A DNA stretch of 64,000 bases from Colivivens sp964452915 (GTDB taxonomy: Bacteria > Bacteroidota > Bacteroidia > Bacteroidales > Bacteroidaceae). Positions 1-8,500 of the stretch are shown here, in pieces. The stretch covers positions 80,809-144,808 of the forward strand of contig CAYVNW010000001.1 in the NCBI GenBank assembly GCA_964452915.1, written 5' to 3'. The notes beneath the pieces were generated by a model, which saw only the letters and a program-made list of their open reading frames with translations, was not told the DNA's origin and did no database searches. The position numbers were made by a program, and so were the translations under genes. Within the stretch, counting starts at the first letter, position 1; each line of letters begins with the position of its first letter.

Positions 1-975
1 ATTGCCGGCAAGGTTAGCAAAGTCACGAACTATTTTGTAAAGATTGTATGCCTGGTCTGTATTTGTCTGATAAAAACTCTTAGGACCAACTTTAAACTTC
101 AAACCTTCCATCTCCTCATATATGAAATCAGAACCTTTAAAACAAACAACTTCCTGATCTCCAAATGTATCATTACACTTATGGTTATCAACATAAAGTA
201 AAGAGGTAATCTGTGGGAATCGCTCAGATATGTACTCCATTAAATGCGTAGTCTGCTCCCTTTCCGCATCATTTTCTATTCGGAATTGAATAAGCAACAT
301 CAATTCCCCCGTGTTACTGTCTCGAAACATAAGGTTACGCAACAGCCCCTGATTCAGTCTAAGATCATAGAAACTAAGGTTGTTATTTATTGCATAGTCA
401 CGAATAGCATTACGGACATCGTTTACTGTATCAGGCATGAGCCAACACTTGTTTATATCAAGAATCTTATCGAAAGCTCCCGTGATATGAAAACCGAGAG
501 CATTACGTTCAATTATATGCTCTTCGTTTTGAATTTCTTTTTCTGTCATCCACCGACGATTGGAAAAGCCAAACTCAAGTTTATTACGGTAAGTCTCAGT
601 CTTAGCACTTCCAAGGATTGGCGAAACACCGGATAGTTCAATTTTACCTATACGGGTCAGGTTGTCAATCACCTGTTGGTGTTTCCATCTTAATTGTTCA
701 TCGTATTTTAAACACTGCCACTTACATCCTCCGCACACACCATAATGCTCACACACAGGCTGTACCCTGTCTTTCGAGTATTTATGGAAACGTATGGCAA
801 CAGCCTCCATAAAACTGTGCTTCTTCTTTTTAACTTGCAAATCGACGACATCACCAGGAACCACATAAGGTACGAATACCACCTTATCATCCACTCGTGC
901 CAATGCCTTGCCTTCTGCAGCTATTGCCGTTATCATCACATTCTCCAATATCGGAAGATTCTTACTTTTACCCAT
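1..975 (-). CDS. rlmD: 23S rRNA (uracil-5-)-methyltransferase, RlmD/RumA type (3' end missing)
   Basis: The minus strand is open from the ATG at 975 to the left edge (325 codons, no stop), so the gene is cut by the window. An N-terminal TRAM-like domain (about residues 5-65) is followed by the iron-sulfur cysteine cluster C-x5-C-x2-C in CEHYGVCGGCKW near residues 78-88, then the central domain typical of RNA uracil-C5 methyltransferases; the SAM-binding and catalytic motifs would lie beyond the edge. The visible end reaches FYQTN, which in the family directly precedes the SAM domain. Family members methylate U1939 (or U747) of 23S rRNA in the cytoplasm; which uracil cannot be told here. A promoter-like box lies 28 bases upstream of the ATG. 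The gene is divergent from the oxidoreductase at 1153. Confidence 0.9.
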   Translation of the reverse strand, partial: MGKSKNLPILENVMITAIAAEGKALARVDDKVVFVPYVVPGDVVDLQVKKKKHSFMEAVAIRFHKYSKDRVQPVCEHYGVCGGCKWQCLKYDEQLRWKHQQVIDNLTRIGKIELSGVSPILGSAKTETYRNKLEFGFSNRRWMTEKEIQNEEHIIERNALGFHITGAFDKILDINKCWLMPDTVNDVRNAIRDYAINNNLSFYDLRLNQGLLRNLMFRDSNTGELMLLIQFRIENDAEREQTTHLMEYISERFPQITSLLYVDNHKCNDTFGDQEVVCFKGSDFIYEEMEGLKFKVGPKSFYQTNTDQAYNLYKIVRDFANLAGN

Positions 976-1002
976 CTATCATAACAGTATTTATATTACA
1001 TG

Positions 1003-1032
1003 CAAAGTTACAAAATAATTACAACTTGGCAA
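1003..1032 (-). promoter_or_regulatory. Bacteroidota-type promoter for rlmD
   Basis: Read on the minus strand: TTG (1032-1030), 19 bases, then TAACTTTG (1010-1003), a full match to the TAnnTTTG -7 box. It lies 28 bases before the rlmD ATG. Confidence 0.6.
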
Positions 1033-1094
1033 TCTAAACCACTCCGTCAACCTTCTGTTTGGCCCACAATAACAACTTTTCTCGCCCAACATGC

Positions 1095-1123
1095 TTTGAA
1101 ATGAGGATAAATTAGTATTTTTG
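1095..1123 (+). promoter_or_regulatory. Bacteroidota-type promoter for the Gfo/Idh-DUF4421 pair
   Basis: TTTG at 1095-1098, a 17-base gap and TATTTTTG at 1116-1123, followed by the ATG at 1153. Matches the TTG/TAnnTTTG promoter pattern with slightly short spacing. Confidence 0.55.
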
Positions 1124-1152
1124 CATGTTGGAAACTAAGCTGACAGGAAAAC

Positions 1153-2145
1153 ATGGATGCATTAAAAGAAGTATGCTGGGGTGTAATTGGTTGCGGAGAA
1201 GCAACAGAGCACAAAAGTGGTCCAGCCCTGCAATGCGCAGAAGGTTCGTCAATTGTAGCAGTGATGAGCCGGAGCAAGGGAAAGGTGAAGTCATATGCCA
1301 TGCGTCATGGCATTCCGAAATATTATACTGATGCAATAGAGCTGATCAATGATCAGAGTGTGAATGCGGTATATATAGCCACACCGCCCTCTACACACTC
1401 CACTTTCGCTATAATGGCTATGAAAGCAGGAAAGCCTGTTTATGTAGAGAAGCCGCTTGCAGCAAGCTATGAAGAGTGCCTTAGAATCAACAGCATATCC
1501 GAACAAACAGGGATCCCATGTTACGTAGCATACTACCGGCGCTACCTTCCTTACTTTAAGAAAGTAATTGAAATTCTGAAAAAACAAATGATAGGTAAGG
1601 TGATGTCGGTTCAAATCAGATTTGCCGTTCCGCCAAGAGAACTTGACTACAACAAGACAAATCTCCCATGGCGACTTCAACCCGATATAGCAGGAGGCGG
1701 AGGTTACTTTTATGACCTTGCAAGTCACCAATTGGATATGCTACAGTATATGTTCGGAGTTATCCTCGAAGCAGAAGGCTATGCAGCAAACATGGCAGGA
1801 CTGTACAAAGTGGAAGACACGTTCAACGCCTGTTTCCGCTTTGGCAACGGAATCATAGGCAGTGGTTCTTGGTGTTTTGCCGCATATGAATCAGCACGGA
1901 CCGACCGTATTGAAATAGTCGGTACAAAAGGCATGATTTCATTTTCGGTCTTTGACTACACACCTATAGCCTTGCAAACCGAGAATGGAGAGGAAGAACT
2001 GTCAGTACCAAATCCGCAATATGTGCAGGAACCTTTAATACAATGTATAGTTGATGCCTTAAGAGGTGGTAAGCCGTGTGAGTGCAACTCTGTGAGTGCC
2101 ACACCTACCAATTGGGTAATGGACAGGATATTAGGTAAAATATAA
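1153..2145 (+). CDS. Gfo/Idh/MocA family NAD(P)-dependent oxidoreductase
   Basis: 330 residues, the usual family length. The N-terminal Rossmann fold starts at residue 9 with GVIGCGEATEH. The family signature EKP is at about residues 97-99 (its Lys is normally catalytic), and GGGYFYDLASHQLD near residue 185 supplies the conserved catalytic His. The family oxidises or dehydrates sugars and inositols using a bound nicotinamide cofactor; the substrate cannot be read from sequence. A DUF4421 gene follows after 6 bases, so the two are probably co-transcribed, though a functional link is not obvious. Cytoplasmic; no signal peptide. Confidence 0.9.
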   Translation: MDALKEVCWGVIGCGEATEHKSGPALQCAEGSSIVAVMSRSKGKVKSYAMRHGIPKYYTDAIELINDQSVNAVYIATPPSTHSTFAIMAMKAGKPVYVEKPLAASYEECLRINSISEQTGIPCYVAYYRRYLPYFKKVIEILKKQMIGKVMSVQIRFAVPPRELDYNKTNLPWRLQPDIAGGGGYFYDLASHQLDMLQYMFGVILEAEGYAANMAGLYKVEDTFNACFRFGNGIIGSGSWCFAAYESARTDRIEIVGTKGMISFSVFDYTPIALQTENGEEELSVPNPQYVQEPLIQCIVDALRGGKPCECNSVSATPTNWVMDRILGKI

Positions 2146-2151
2146 CTGCAC

Positions 2152-3369
2152 ATGAAAAACGCCTTCCTCGTATTTCTTTTTTTTCTGCCTTCACATACAT
2201 TTGCGGAAGACAGAGACAGTGTATTTCAAACAGGGAAAGACTATACGTGTGATACCATATACGATGAAGGTTATCAAAATCCACTGAATAACCAAGACAC
2301 ACTACAGGCAAGCAGCAATGATACATTTGCACTTTTTCAGTCATCAAAGGACGTTGATATCGCATCTGTAAAGCCAAAGAAAAAAAGAAACTTTTTACAG
2401 ACCATCTTCAAGGTCGCTGATGAAGTAACAGACTTCTTTATGGGTTGCGACACAAATTATGTCACCCCACAGAAATATGAGTTGACAGCACAAGCAGAGT
2501 TGTCGTATTGGCACGACTACTACCGCATTACTTCAAGCAAGAGTGGCAACAACAACAATATGTCGTTGGAGTCGGGTAATCCCCTTGTGCTTGGTGGCTA
2601 CATATACTGGAGCATTTTCGGTTATGGCCACTCTATCAACCTTGGCGATATAGGTAAACCACAAGGTGAGACTAACGGAACAGGATACCGAAACTCGTTT
2701 ACTCTTAACACTGCCCGCATCATTGCTGAGATTTATACGTTCCGATCGGGTAAATCAGCACGATTTGTCAACATATCTGATGTAGATTTGGATGGTCAAG
2801 ACAAGAAGTTTAAAGGACTCAACTCAAAATGTGTCGGTTTTGACGCACAATACATATTCAATCACCGGCGCTACTCTTGGCCAGCCGCATTTGGAGAGAA
2901 CGCCGTACAGCGCCGCAGTTGCGGTTCTTGGAAACTGGGTCTCTCATATAACCACGTGAGTGTCACTTTCAACAGTTCTGAGTTGTCGGACTATATAGCA
3001 CAACAAATCGATACAACCCTTTTGTTTAATAAAGTAAGCTATACAGACTATTCCATCAGTTTTGGGTACGGTTACAATTGGGCATTCAGGAAGAATTGCA
3101 TTTGGGCGGTATCAGTGCTTCCTTCATTAGGATACCGGCAATCCAACATTACAGAACACGACCTTGGAAAAGACATATTACGACAGATAAGTACCGACTT
3201 GGTATTTCGAACAAGTTTGTTTTGGAACAACACCAAATACTTCACCGGACTTGTACTTGACGTACACACATATAGCTACCACGAGAAGAAATTCAGTCTT
3301 ACCAACAACTACGGAACAATCAAGTTCATTGTCGGGTTTAACTTTTTAAAGAAAAGTCAATACAAGTAA
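2152..3369 (+). CDS. DUF4421 family predicted outer-membrane beta-barrel protein
   Basis: 405 residues. An N-terminal signal peptide (Met-Lys then a Phe/Leu-rich core, cleavage probably after TFA near residue 18) is followed by a Ser/Asp-rich linker. From about residue 100 the hallmark of DUF4421 appears, CDTNYVTPQKYELTAQAE, and then alternating amphipathic strands ending in an aromatic-rich strand (IKFIVGFNF) close to the C-terminus, as expected for an outer-membrane barrel. The function of the family is unknown. It starts 6 bases after the oxidoreductase stop and is followed by a small hairpin at 3394-3417. Family assignment is from recalled motif similarity. Confidence 0.75.
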   Translation: MKNAFLVFLFFLPSHTFAEDRDSVFQTGKDYTCDTIYDEGYQNPLNNQDTLQASSNDTFALFQSSKDVDIASVKPKKKRNFLQTIFKVADEVTDFFMGCDTNYVTPQKYELTAQAELSYWHDYYRITSSKSGNNNNMSLESGNPLVLGGYIYWSIFGYGHSINLGDIGKPQGETNGTGYRNSFTLNTARIIAEIYTFRSGKSARFVNISDVDLDGQDKKFKGLNSKCVGFDAQYIFNHRRYSWPAAFGENAVQRRSCGSWKLGLSYNHVSVTFNSSELSDYIAQQIDTTLLFNKVSYTDYSISFGYGYNWAFRKNCIWAVSVLPSLGYRQSNITEHDLGKDILRQISTDLVFRTSLFWNNTKYFTGLVLDVHTYSYHEKKFSLTNNYGTIKFIVGFNFLKKSQYK

Positions 3370-3393
3370 CGGGGCACGTAATTAAAGTGACCT

Positions 3394-3417
3394 TGCCGCT
3401 AACTTTAACTAGCGGCA
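3394..3417. terminator. Hairpin downstream of the DUF4421 gene, possible terminator
   Basis: TGCCGCTA (3394-3401) pairs with TAGCGGCA (3410-3417), an 8-bp perfect stem with an 8-base loop, between the convergent DUF4421 and mutS2 genes. No strong T-run follows on either side, so termination is only possible, not clear. The rest of 3370-3528 shows nothing else. Confidence 0.4.
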
Positions 3418-3528
3418 TAACTTGAAATCTATCTATTATTGCTATTGCTTGCATTGTATATTGTATTGCTGTTCATGAAAGCATAATGGATAGGATATTC
3501 ATGACTCTATTCGTCGGACTCAAGTTAA

Positions 3529-5982
3529 TTAAAAGTCTACGACAGTGATGCCACTACCTCCAAATTGCGGACTTTCGTCATGAAAATCCCGAACTTCTGG
3601 AATAGTACTAATATACTGTCTTACTATTTGCCGTAATATTCCATTACCTGTGCCATGAAGAATTCTGACTCTCGAAGCATTGGTTACAAGTGCGTCATCA
3701 ATAAAAAGACTTACTGCCTGCATGCACTCGTCACCTCTCATTCCCCTTACATCAAGCTGGCCTGTAAAATTGAGAGTGGTGTTGCGAATAGTATCCTGTG
3801 TATTTGATGTAACAAACGCTACATCCCGCTGCTGCGCCTTAGGTGCATCACAATGTTCGAGCCTGTCAAGTTTCACATTGATCTGCACATTACCAAAAGC
3901 CACCTGCGCTTCTTTTCCACTAAGTTTCTGTATACGACCTACAGTAGTTTGACCTTTCATTTTTACATAATCACCAACACCAAATGGCTGCAAAGATGCA
4001 GGGGCAGAGATTTTAGATGCCAGAGGTTCCACAACAGGAATGTTCCGATGAGGACGGTTCACCCGCTTTTTAGGTATATCAGAGTTCTTCGTCTCAACCT
4101 CTTCCTTGTATTTGTCGAGCCTTTCTCTGATTTGCTTTGTTTTTTCACGCTCGGCTTGCGCCTCCTTTATGTTTTTTATCGCACGTTCAATCTCTGCATT
4201 CGAACTTTTCAGCAATTGCTGCGCCTGAGTTTTTGCCTGTTCGATTATCTCATTCTTCTGTGCGTGTATCTTATCGTATTCATCCTCGTATCGTTGTATG
4301 GTAGCTTCAAGTCTCTTCTCTTTTTGATGAATCTCCTGCCGTTTATTTTCCCAGTATCGCTTGTCACGCGAAATATCTTGCAAATACTTGTCGGAAAAGA
4401 TATAATTGTGTCCTACAAGCTTTGAAGCTTCTTCGATCACATCCTCAGGCAAGCCGATCTTACGTGCGATTTCCACGGCGAACGAACTACCAGGATTGCC
4501 TATGCGCAATTGGAACAATGGCTGCATCTGTTGTCGGTCGTATAACATCGCCCCATTGACAATACCAGGGGTGTTTTGCGCAAACTGCTTTAAGTTCTGA
4601 TAGTGCGTAGTTATCACACCAAATGCTTTCTTGGCATTGAAACGTTTCAGAACAGCTTCAGCAATCGCACCGCCAATTTGAGGTTCCGTTCCACCACCAA
4701 ACTCATCAATGAGTATGAGAGTCGAGAAGTTAGCGTTCTTCAACATAAATTTCATGTTCATAAGGTGTGAAGAGTAAGTAGAAAGATCATTTTCCAAACT
4801 CTGTTCATCGCCTATGTCAATAAATATATTTTGAAAGATACCCAATTTACTGCTCTCTGCAACCGGTATAAGCAGTCCACATTGCAACATGTATTGTAGA
4901 AGTCCTACAGTCTTCAGACACACCGATTTTCCTCCCGCGTTAGGTCCTGATATAAGCAAAATCCGTTGATTACTGTCGAGGCGAATATCAAGTGGCACCA
5001 CTTTACGTCCGTGTTTCTCAAGCGACATACGGAGTAATGGATGAACCGCCATACTCATATCCAACTGTTGGCAATCTTCCACAACCGGCATAATTGAATC
5101 GGTCCTGACAGCGAATTTTGCCTTAGCACGGATAAAATCTATGTCACCAAGAAACTCATACGAACGTATCATATCGAGGACGTAAGGACGTATCGATTCA
5201 GTGAACACAGTCATTATACGCACAATTTCTCTCCGCTCTTCGCTCTCAAGTTCACGTATGCGGTTGTTCGCTTCAACTACCTCTGCTGGTTCAATATATA
5301 CAGTACGTCCTGAGTCCGACTCATCGTGGACTATTCCATTAATTTTACGTTTCATTGCCGGAACCACAGGAAGTACAAGTCTGCCGTCACGCATGGTTGG
5401 CGCAGAATCCTTATCAACCATACCATCTGTCTTTGCTTGTCTCAATATTCGGTGCAACATGCCAGATATGCTATTAGACAAGCTCATCTTCTCCTGCCGT
5501 ATACGCATCAAAGCGACAGTTGCAGAATCCTTGACATCACCATTCTTATCAAGTATTTGACTAATCCTACGGACCACATTAGGAAACGTTTTAATCTTCA
5601 TTGCCAAAGCCGAGAGCGCTGTGTATACAGGTTGCTCATCACCAGTAGTCCGTTTAGCAAAGAAGTTAACAATCTTATCAATGGAGTCGAGTGAACGTTG
5701 CAAATCAAACAATTCATCAACAAGCAGAAACGTATTTTGTATTTTTATTCGTCGGAGCGCAGGTCGCAAGTCATAAAAATTCTGGTCGGGAAAATCTTCT
5801 TCACGAACTATTCTGACAAACTCCTGAGTTTGGTGCATAGCTGTAATTATGTCATCAAATTTAGAGCTAAACTCCATAGAGTCCACACGTTCAACGCCTA
5901 AAGGACACAGACATGCATCCTTAAGCATCTGACGTATAACTTTAAAGCCTATTTTTTCTTCGTAATTTTCCGGATATATCAT
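3529..5982 (-). CDS. mutS2: MutS2 family DNA mismatch-repair-like ATPase with Smr domain
   Basis: 817 residues, normal for MutS2. The core MutS III and lever region runs to about residue 300; the ATPase has Walker A GPNAGGKS near residue 343 and Walker B with LILIDEFGGGTEP near residue 415. A Lys/Glu-rich coiled coil follows (about 520-640), then a linker and the C-terminal Smr nuclease domain (about 740-817) with LDVRG and HGTGNGILR. It lacks the mismatch-recognition domain I of MutS. Known roles of the family include suppression of homologous recombination and, in some bacteria, rescue of collided ribosomes. Its ATG overlaps the rarA stop (ATGA), so it is translationally coupled to rarA. 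Confidence 0.95.
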   Translation of the reverse strand: MIYPENYEEKIGFKVIRQMLKDACLCPLGVERVDSMEFSSKFDDIITAMHQTQEFVRIVREEDFPDQNFYDLRPALRRIKIQNTFLLVDELFDLQRSLDSIDKIVNFFAKRTTGDEQPVYTALSALAMKIKTFPNVVRRISQILDKNGDVKDSATVALMRIRQEKMSLSNSISGMLHRILRQAKTDGMVDKDSAPTMRDGRLVLPVVPAMKRKINGIVHDESDSGRTVYIEPAEVVEANNRIRELESEERREIVRIMTVFTESIRPYVLDMIRSYEFLGDIDFIRAKAKFAVRTDSIMPVVEDCQQLDMSMAVHPLLRMSLEKHGRKVVPLDIRLDSNQRILLISGPNAGGKSVCLKTVGLLQYMLQCGLLIPVAESSKLGIFQNIFIDIGDEQSLENDLSTYSSHLMNMKFMLKNANFSTLILIDEFGGGTEPQIGGAIAEAVLKRFNAKKAFGVITTHYQNLKQFAQNTPGIVNGAMLYDRQQMQPLFQLRIGNPGSSFAVEIARKIGLPEDVIEEASKLVGHNYIFSDKYLQDISRDKRYWENKRQEIHQKEKRLEATIQRYEDEYDKIHAQKNEIIEQAKTQAQQLLKSSNAEIERAIKNIKEAQAEREKTKQIRERLDKYKEEVETKNSDIPKKRVNRPHRNIPVVEPLASKISAPASLQPFGVGDYVKMKGQTTVGRIQKLSGKEAQVAFGNVQINVKLDRLEHCDAPKAQQRDVAFVTSNTQDTIRNTTLNFTGQLDVRGMRGDECMQAVSLFIDDALVTNASRVRILHGTGNGILRQIVRQYISTIPEVRDFHDESPQFGGSGITVVDF

Positions 5983-7277
5983 GTTGTTTGGTTTCCTGTG
6001 CTTTTTAAACTGTTCTCTTCATTTGTATTCTGCTTACCGTGCAGTGCATCCATTCTTGTCTTCAACTTAATTTCCTGCTGATTATCCTGTGCATGCCAAA
6101 ATGTCTTACCTACAGCGTCATCTGGCAAGAATTGTTGGTCTACATAGTGTCCTGGATAATCATGGGCATACTTATAGTCCTTCCCGTAACCCAACTGCTC
6201 CATCAATTTTGTCGGGGCATTCCGCAAATGGAGCGGTACAGGCAAATTTCCGCTTTGTTGTACATATTGCAAGGCATCGTTAACCGCCATGTAAGCGGAA
6301 TTACTCTTCGGACTAGTAGCAAGATATACGGTAGCTTCAGCCAACGGGATTCTGCCTTCGGGCCATCCAATCTTATGCACAGCATCGAATGCCGCATTGG
6401 CAAGCAATAAGGCATTTGGATTTGCGAGGCCAATATCTTCGCTTGCAGAGATTATAAGCCTACGGGCAATAAACTCGGGCTCTTCCCCACCCTCTATCAT
6501 ACGTGCAAGATAATAGACTGCTGCATCAGGATCACTGCCTCTTATACTCTTTATGAACGCCGAAATCAAATCATAATGCATTTCCCCGTCTTTGTCATAC
6601 GCAAGCGGATTCAGCTGAAGACAATTTGTCACCGCTTCATCATCGATGACATCCGTCTCATTTGTTACGAGTTCAATAATATTAAGCAGTTTGCGTGCAT
6701 CTCCTCCAGAGTAACGCAACAAAGCATTGGTTTCCTTAAGTTCAATATTGCACTCTTTAAGGTATATGTCCTTTTTCAATACACGATTGGTCAGTTCAAG
6801 CAAGTCATCCTTATCAAGAGGCTTAAGTACATAGACTTGGCACCTGCTAAGAAGCGGACGTATTACTTCAAACGAAGGATTCTCCGTAGTGGCTCCAATC
6901 AATGTCACCACACCTTGTTCCACTGCCCCCAACAACGAGTCCTGCTGGCTTTTGGAGAAACGGTGAATTTCATCTATGAACAAGATTGGGTTACCAGTAC
7001 CAAAGAATCTTGACGACCTTGCCTTCTCAATAACTTCACGTACATCCTTTACTCCACTCGTCACAGCACTCAACGTGAAGAAAGGCAAGTCCAAGGTCTT
7101 TGCAATTATATTGGCAAGTGTTGTTTTACCGACTCCCGGGGGGCCCCACAGTATGAACGACGACACACGACCACTGTCGATCATATTTCTGATGACCGAT
7201 CCCTCACCAACAAGATGCTTTTGTCCGATATAATCGTCCAGCGTCTGAGGACGCATTCTTTCTGCCAGAGGTTGCAT
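5979..7277 (-). CDS. rarA: Replication-associated recombination protein A (MgsA/RarA AAA+ ATPase)
   Basis: 432 residues. The N-terminus RPQTLDDYIGQKHLVG is typical of RarA; Walker A is GPPGVGKTT near residues 45-53, Walker B FIDEIHRF near residue 99, and the sensor region GATTENPSF follows. The C-terminal tetramerisation region contains RIPLAEATVYLA and a final charged tail (about 410-432) that is poorly conserved. RarA acts at stalled replication forks with SSB and RecA. The gene heads a two-gene operon with mutS2 (4-base overlap); a -7 type box lies 21 bases upstream. Confidence 0.95.
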   Translation of the reverse strand: MQPLAERMRPQTLDDYIGQKHLVGEGSVIRNMIDSGRVSSFILWGPPGVGKTTLANIIAKTLDLPFFTLSAVTSGVKDVREVIEKARSSRFFGTGNPILFIDEIHRFSKSQQDSLLGAVEQGVVTLIGATTENPSFEVIRPLLSRCQVYVLKPLDKDDLLELTNRVLKKDIYLKECNIELKETNALLRYSGGDARKLLNIIELVTNETDVIDDEAVTNCLQLNPLAYDKDGEMHYDLISAFIKSIRGSDPDAAVYYLARMIEGGEEPEFIARRLIISASEDIGLANPNALLLANAAFDAVHKIGWPEGRIPLAEATVYLATSPKSNSAYMAVNDALQYVQQSGNLPVPLHLRNAPTKLMEQLGYGKDYKYAHDYPGHYVDQQFLPDDAVGKTFWHAQDNQQEIKLKTRMDALHGKQNTNEENSLKSTGNQTT

Positions 7278-7297
7278 TTCACTTTGCTTTTGAACTG

Positions 7298-7305
7298 CAA
7301 ATTTA
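7298..7305 (-). promoter_or_regulatory. -7 type box upstream of rarA-mutS2
   Basis: TAAATTTG on the minus strand (7305-7298), 21 bases before the rarA ATG. No good -33 TTG is seen at the usual distance, so it is a weak call. Confidence 0.4.
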
Positions 7306-7550
7306 GCAAATAAAACCGAACCGATGAATAATCACCGTCTGAAAAAGCAAATAGAACACACAAGTTCGATACAATGATACATAAACAATGGCCTGTAAGC
7401 AATGGCTTCTATGTTTGCAGTATCTCATAGTTTGCTCCTGTCCTGGCGGCACAAAAGCCCAGAACATCTATTTCCCACCAGATTTTTCTTCCTCTCTTAA
7501 TGATGGATTGGACAGATCCCCTGTTCAAGGCATAATATTTTACCGATTTA

Positions 7551-7582
7551 TTTTGACGTCTTGATTATTCTTTGTAACTTCG
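7551..7582 (+). promoter_or_regulatory. Bacteroidota-type promoter for the glycosyltransferase-addAB operon
   Basis: TTTTG at 7551-7555, exactly 19 bases, then TAACTTCG at 7575-7582 (one mismatch to TAnnTTTG). The ATG is at 7616, giving a leader of roughly 30 bases. Confidence 0.5.
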
Positions 7583-7615
7583 TGGCATAATTACTCATGG
7601 TTTGAGCCTAAGCTT

Positions 7616-8500
7616 ATGCTATCAATATTGATTCCTACATACAATTATGATTGCTCCACCCTTGTGGAGTCTCTTAAGAAACAATGCGATCAGAGTGGCA
7701 TCACTTATGAAATTATTGTGGCTGACGACGGATCGTCCAATCCGATATGGATGGAAGGCGCGACTATTATCGACGGGTTGAAGAACTGCAGGTTCATACG
7801 CCGCGACATTAACATTGGTAGAAGCCGTATCAGGAATTTCCTTGCATCGGTTGCAAATGGAGACTTACTCCTTTTCATGGACCAGGACGGTAAAGTAATC
7901 AGAGACGATTTCATTGACAAGTATCTTGTTGCTGCAGAGACACACGATGTAGTATGCGGAGGCATCCAGCAAAACGAAGTCCGACCACCAAAGCAATATT
8001 CATTACGTTACAAATACGAATTGAGATATGAGAAACGCATATCGCCTGAAAGTCTCAACTCCGATCCAAAGAGCAAATTCCGTTCGTTTTGCTTCCTCAT
8101 CCATAAAGATGTCGCCAACCATGTGAAGATGGACGAAAGATTCTCAGCTTATGGCTATGAGGATGTAAAATACGGGATGGACCTTCGCAAGGCGGGCTAC
8201 CAAATATACTACATCGATAACCCTCTGGCAAACGATGACTTGGAGGAGAATCCGCAATTTGTGAGAAAAACAGAGGTTGCGTTAACGACACTACATCAGT
8301 TCGAGGAAGAATTGGCAGACAATGTGTCGATTACACGTCATGTACGCAGATTGCGCAATGCCAGACTAAATCCGATTATCCGTATTGTAAGCCGTATAGT
8401 TAAGGTACCAATCCGCAACAACCTTTGTAGCACTCACCCTGTGGTAGGACTGTTCAATCTGTACAAATTAATATATTACATAAGCATAAATAATGACTGA
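7616..8500 (+). CDS. Family 2 glycosyltransferase
   Basis: 294 residues, GT-A fold. The start LSILIPTYNY is the classical GT2 N-terminus; DDGSS near residue 39 binds the nucleotide, and DQDG near residue 89 stands where GT2 enzymes have the metal-binding DxD. The sequence FSAYGYEDVKYGMDL (about 178-192) resembles the ED acceptor/catalytic motif of the galactosyltransferase-like C-terminal domain. No membrane segment. The stop overlaps the next gene's ATG by 8 bases, so it is cotranscribed with the AddA-like helicase, an odd pairing in function. The sugar transferred is unknown. Confidence 0.85.
   Translation: MLSILIPTYNYDCSTLVESLKKQCDQSGITYEIIVADDGSSNPIWMEGATIIDGLKNCRFIRRDINIGRSRIRNFLASVANGDLLLFMDQDGKVIRDDFIDKYLVAAETHDVVCGGIQQNEVRPPKQYSLRYKYELRYEKRISPESLNSDPKSKFRSFCFLIHKDVANHVKMDERFSAYGYEDVKYGMDLRKAGYQIYYIDNPLANDDLEENPQFVRKTEVALTTLHQFEEELADNVSITRHVRRLRNARLNPIIRIVSRIVKVPIRNNLCSTHPVVGLFNLYKLIYYISINND

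Larger units (their letters stand above)
7278..7615. other. Divergent intergenic region between rarA and a glycosyltransferase gene
   Basis: 338 bases without a convincing gene. It carries the rarA promoter-like box at its left end and the promoter at 7551-7582 on its right. The middle (about 7310-7540) shows no repeat, hairpin or RNA gene that I can support. Confidence 0.6.

Noticed and set aside
244..890. Several open frames on both strands at the left end
   Set aside because: They overlap the rlmD frame, which carries a TRAM-like domain and the iron-sulfur cysteines and is open to the edge.
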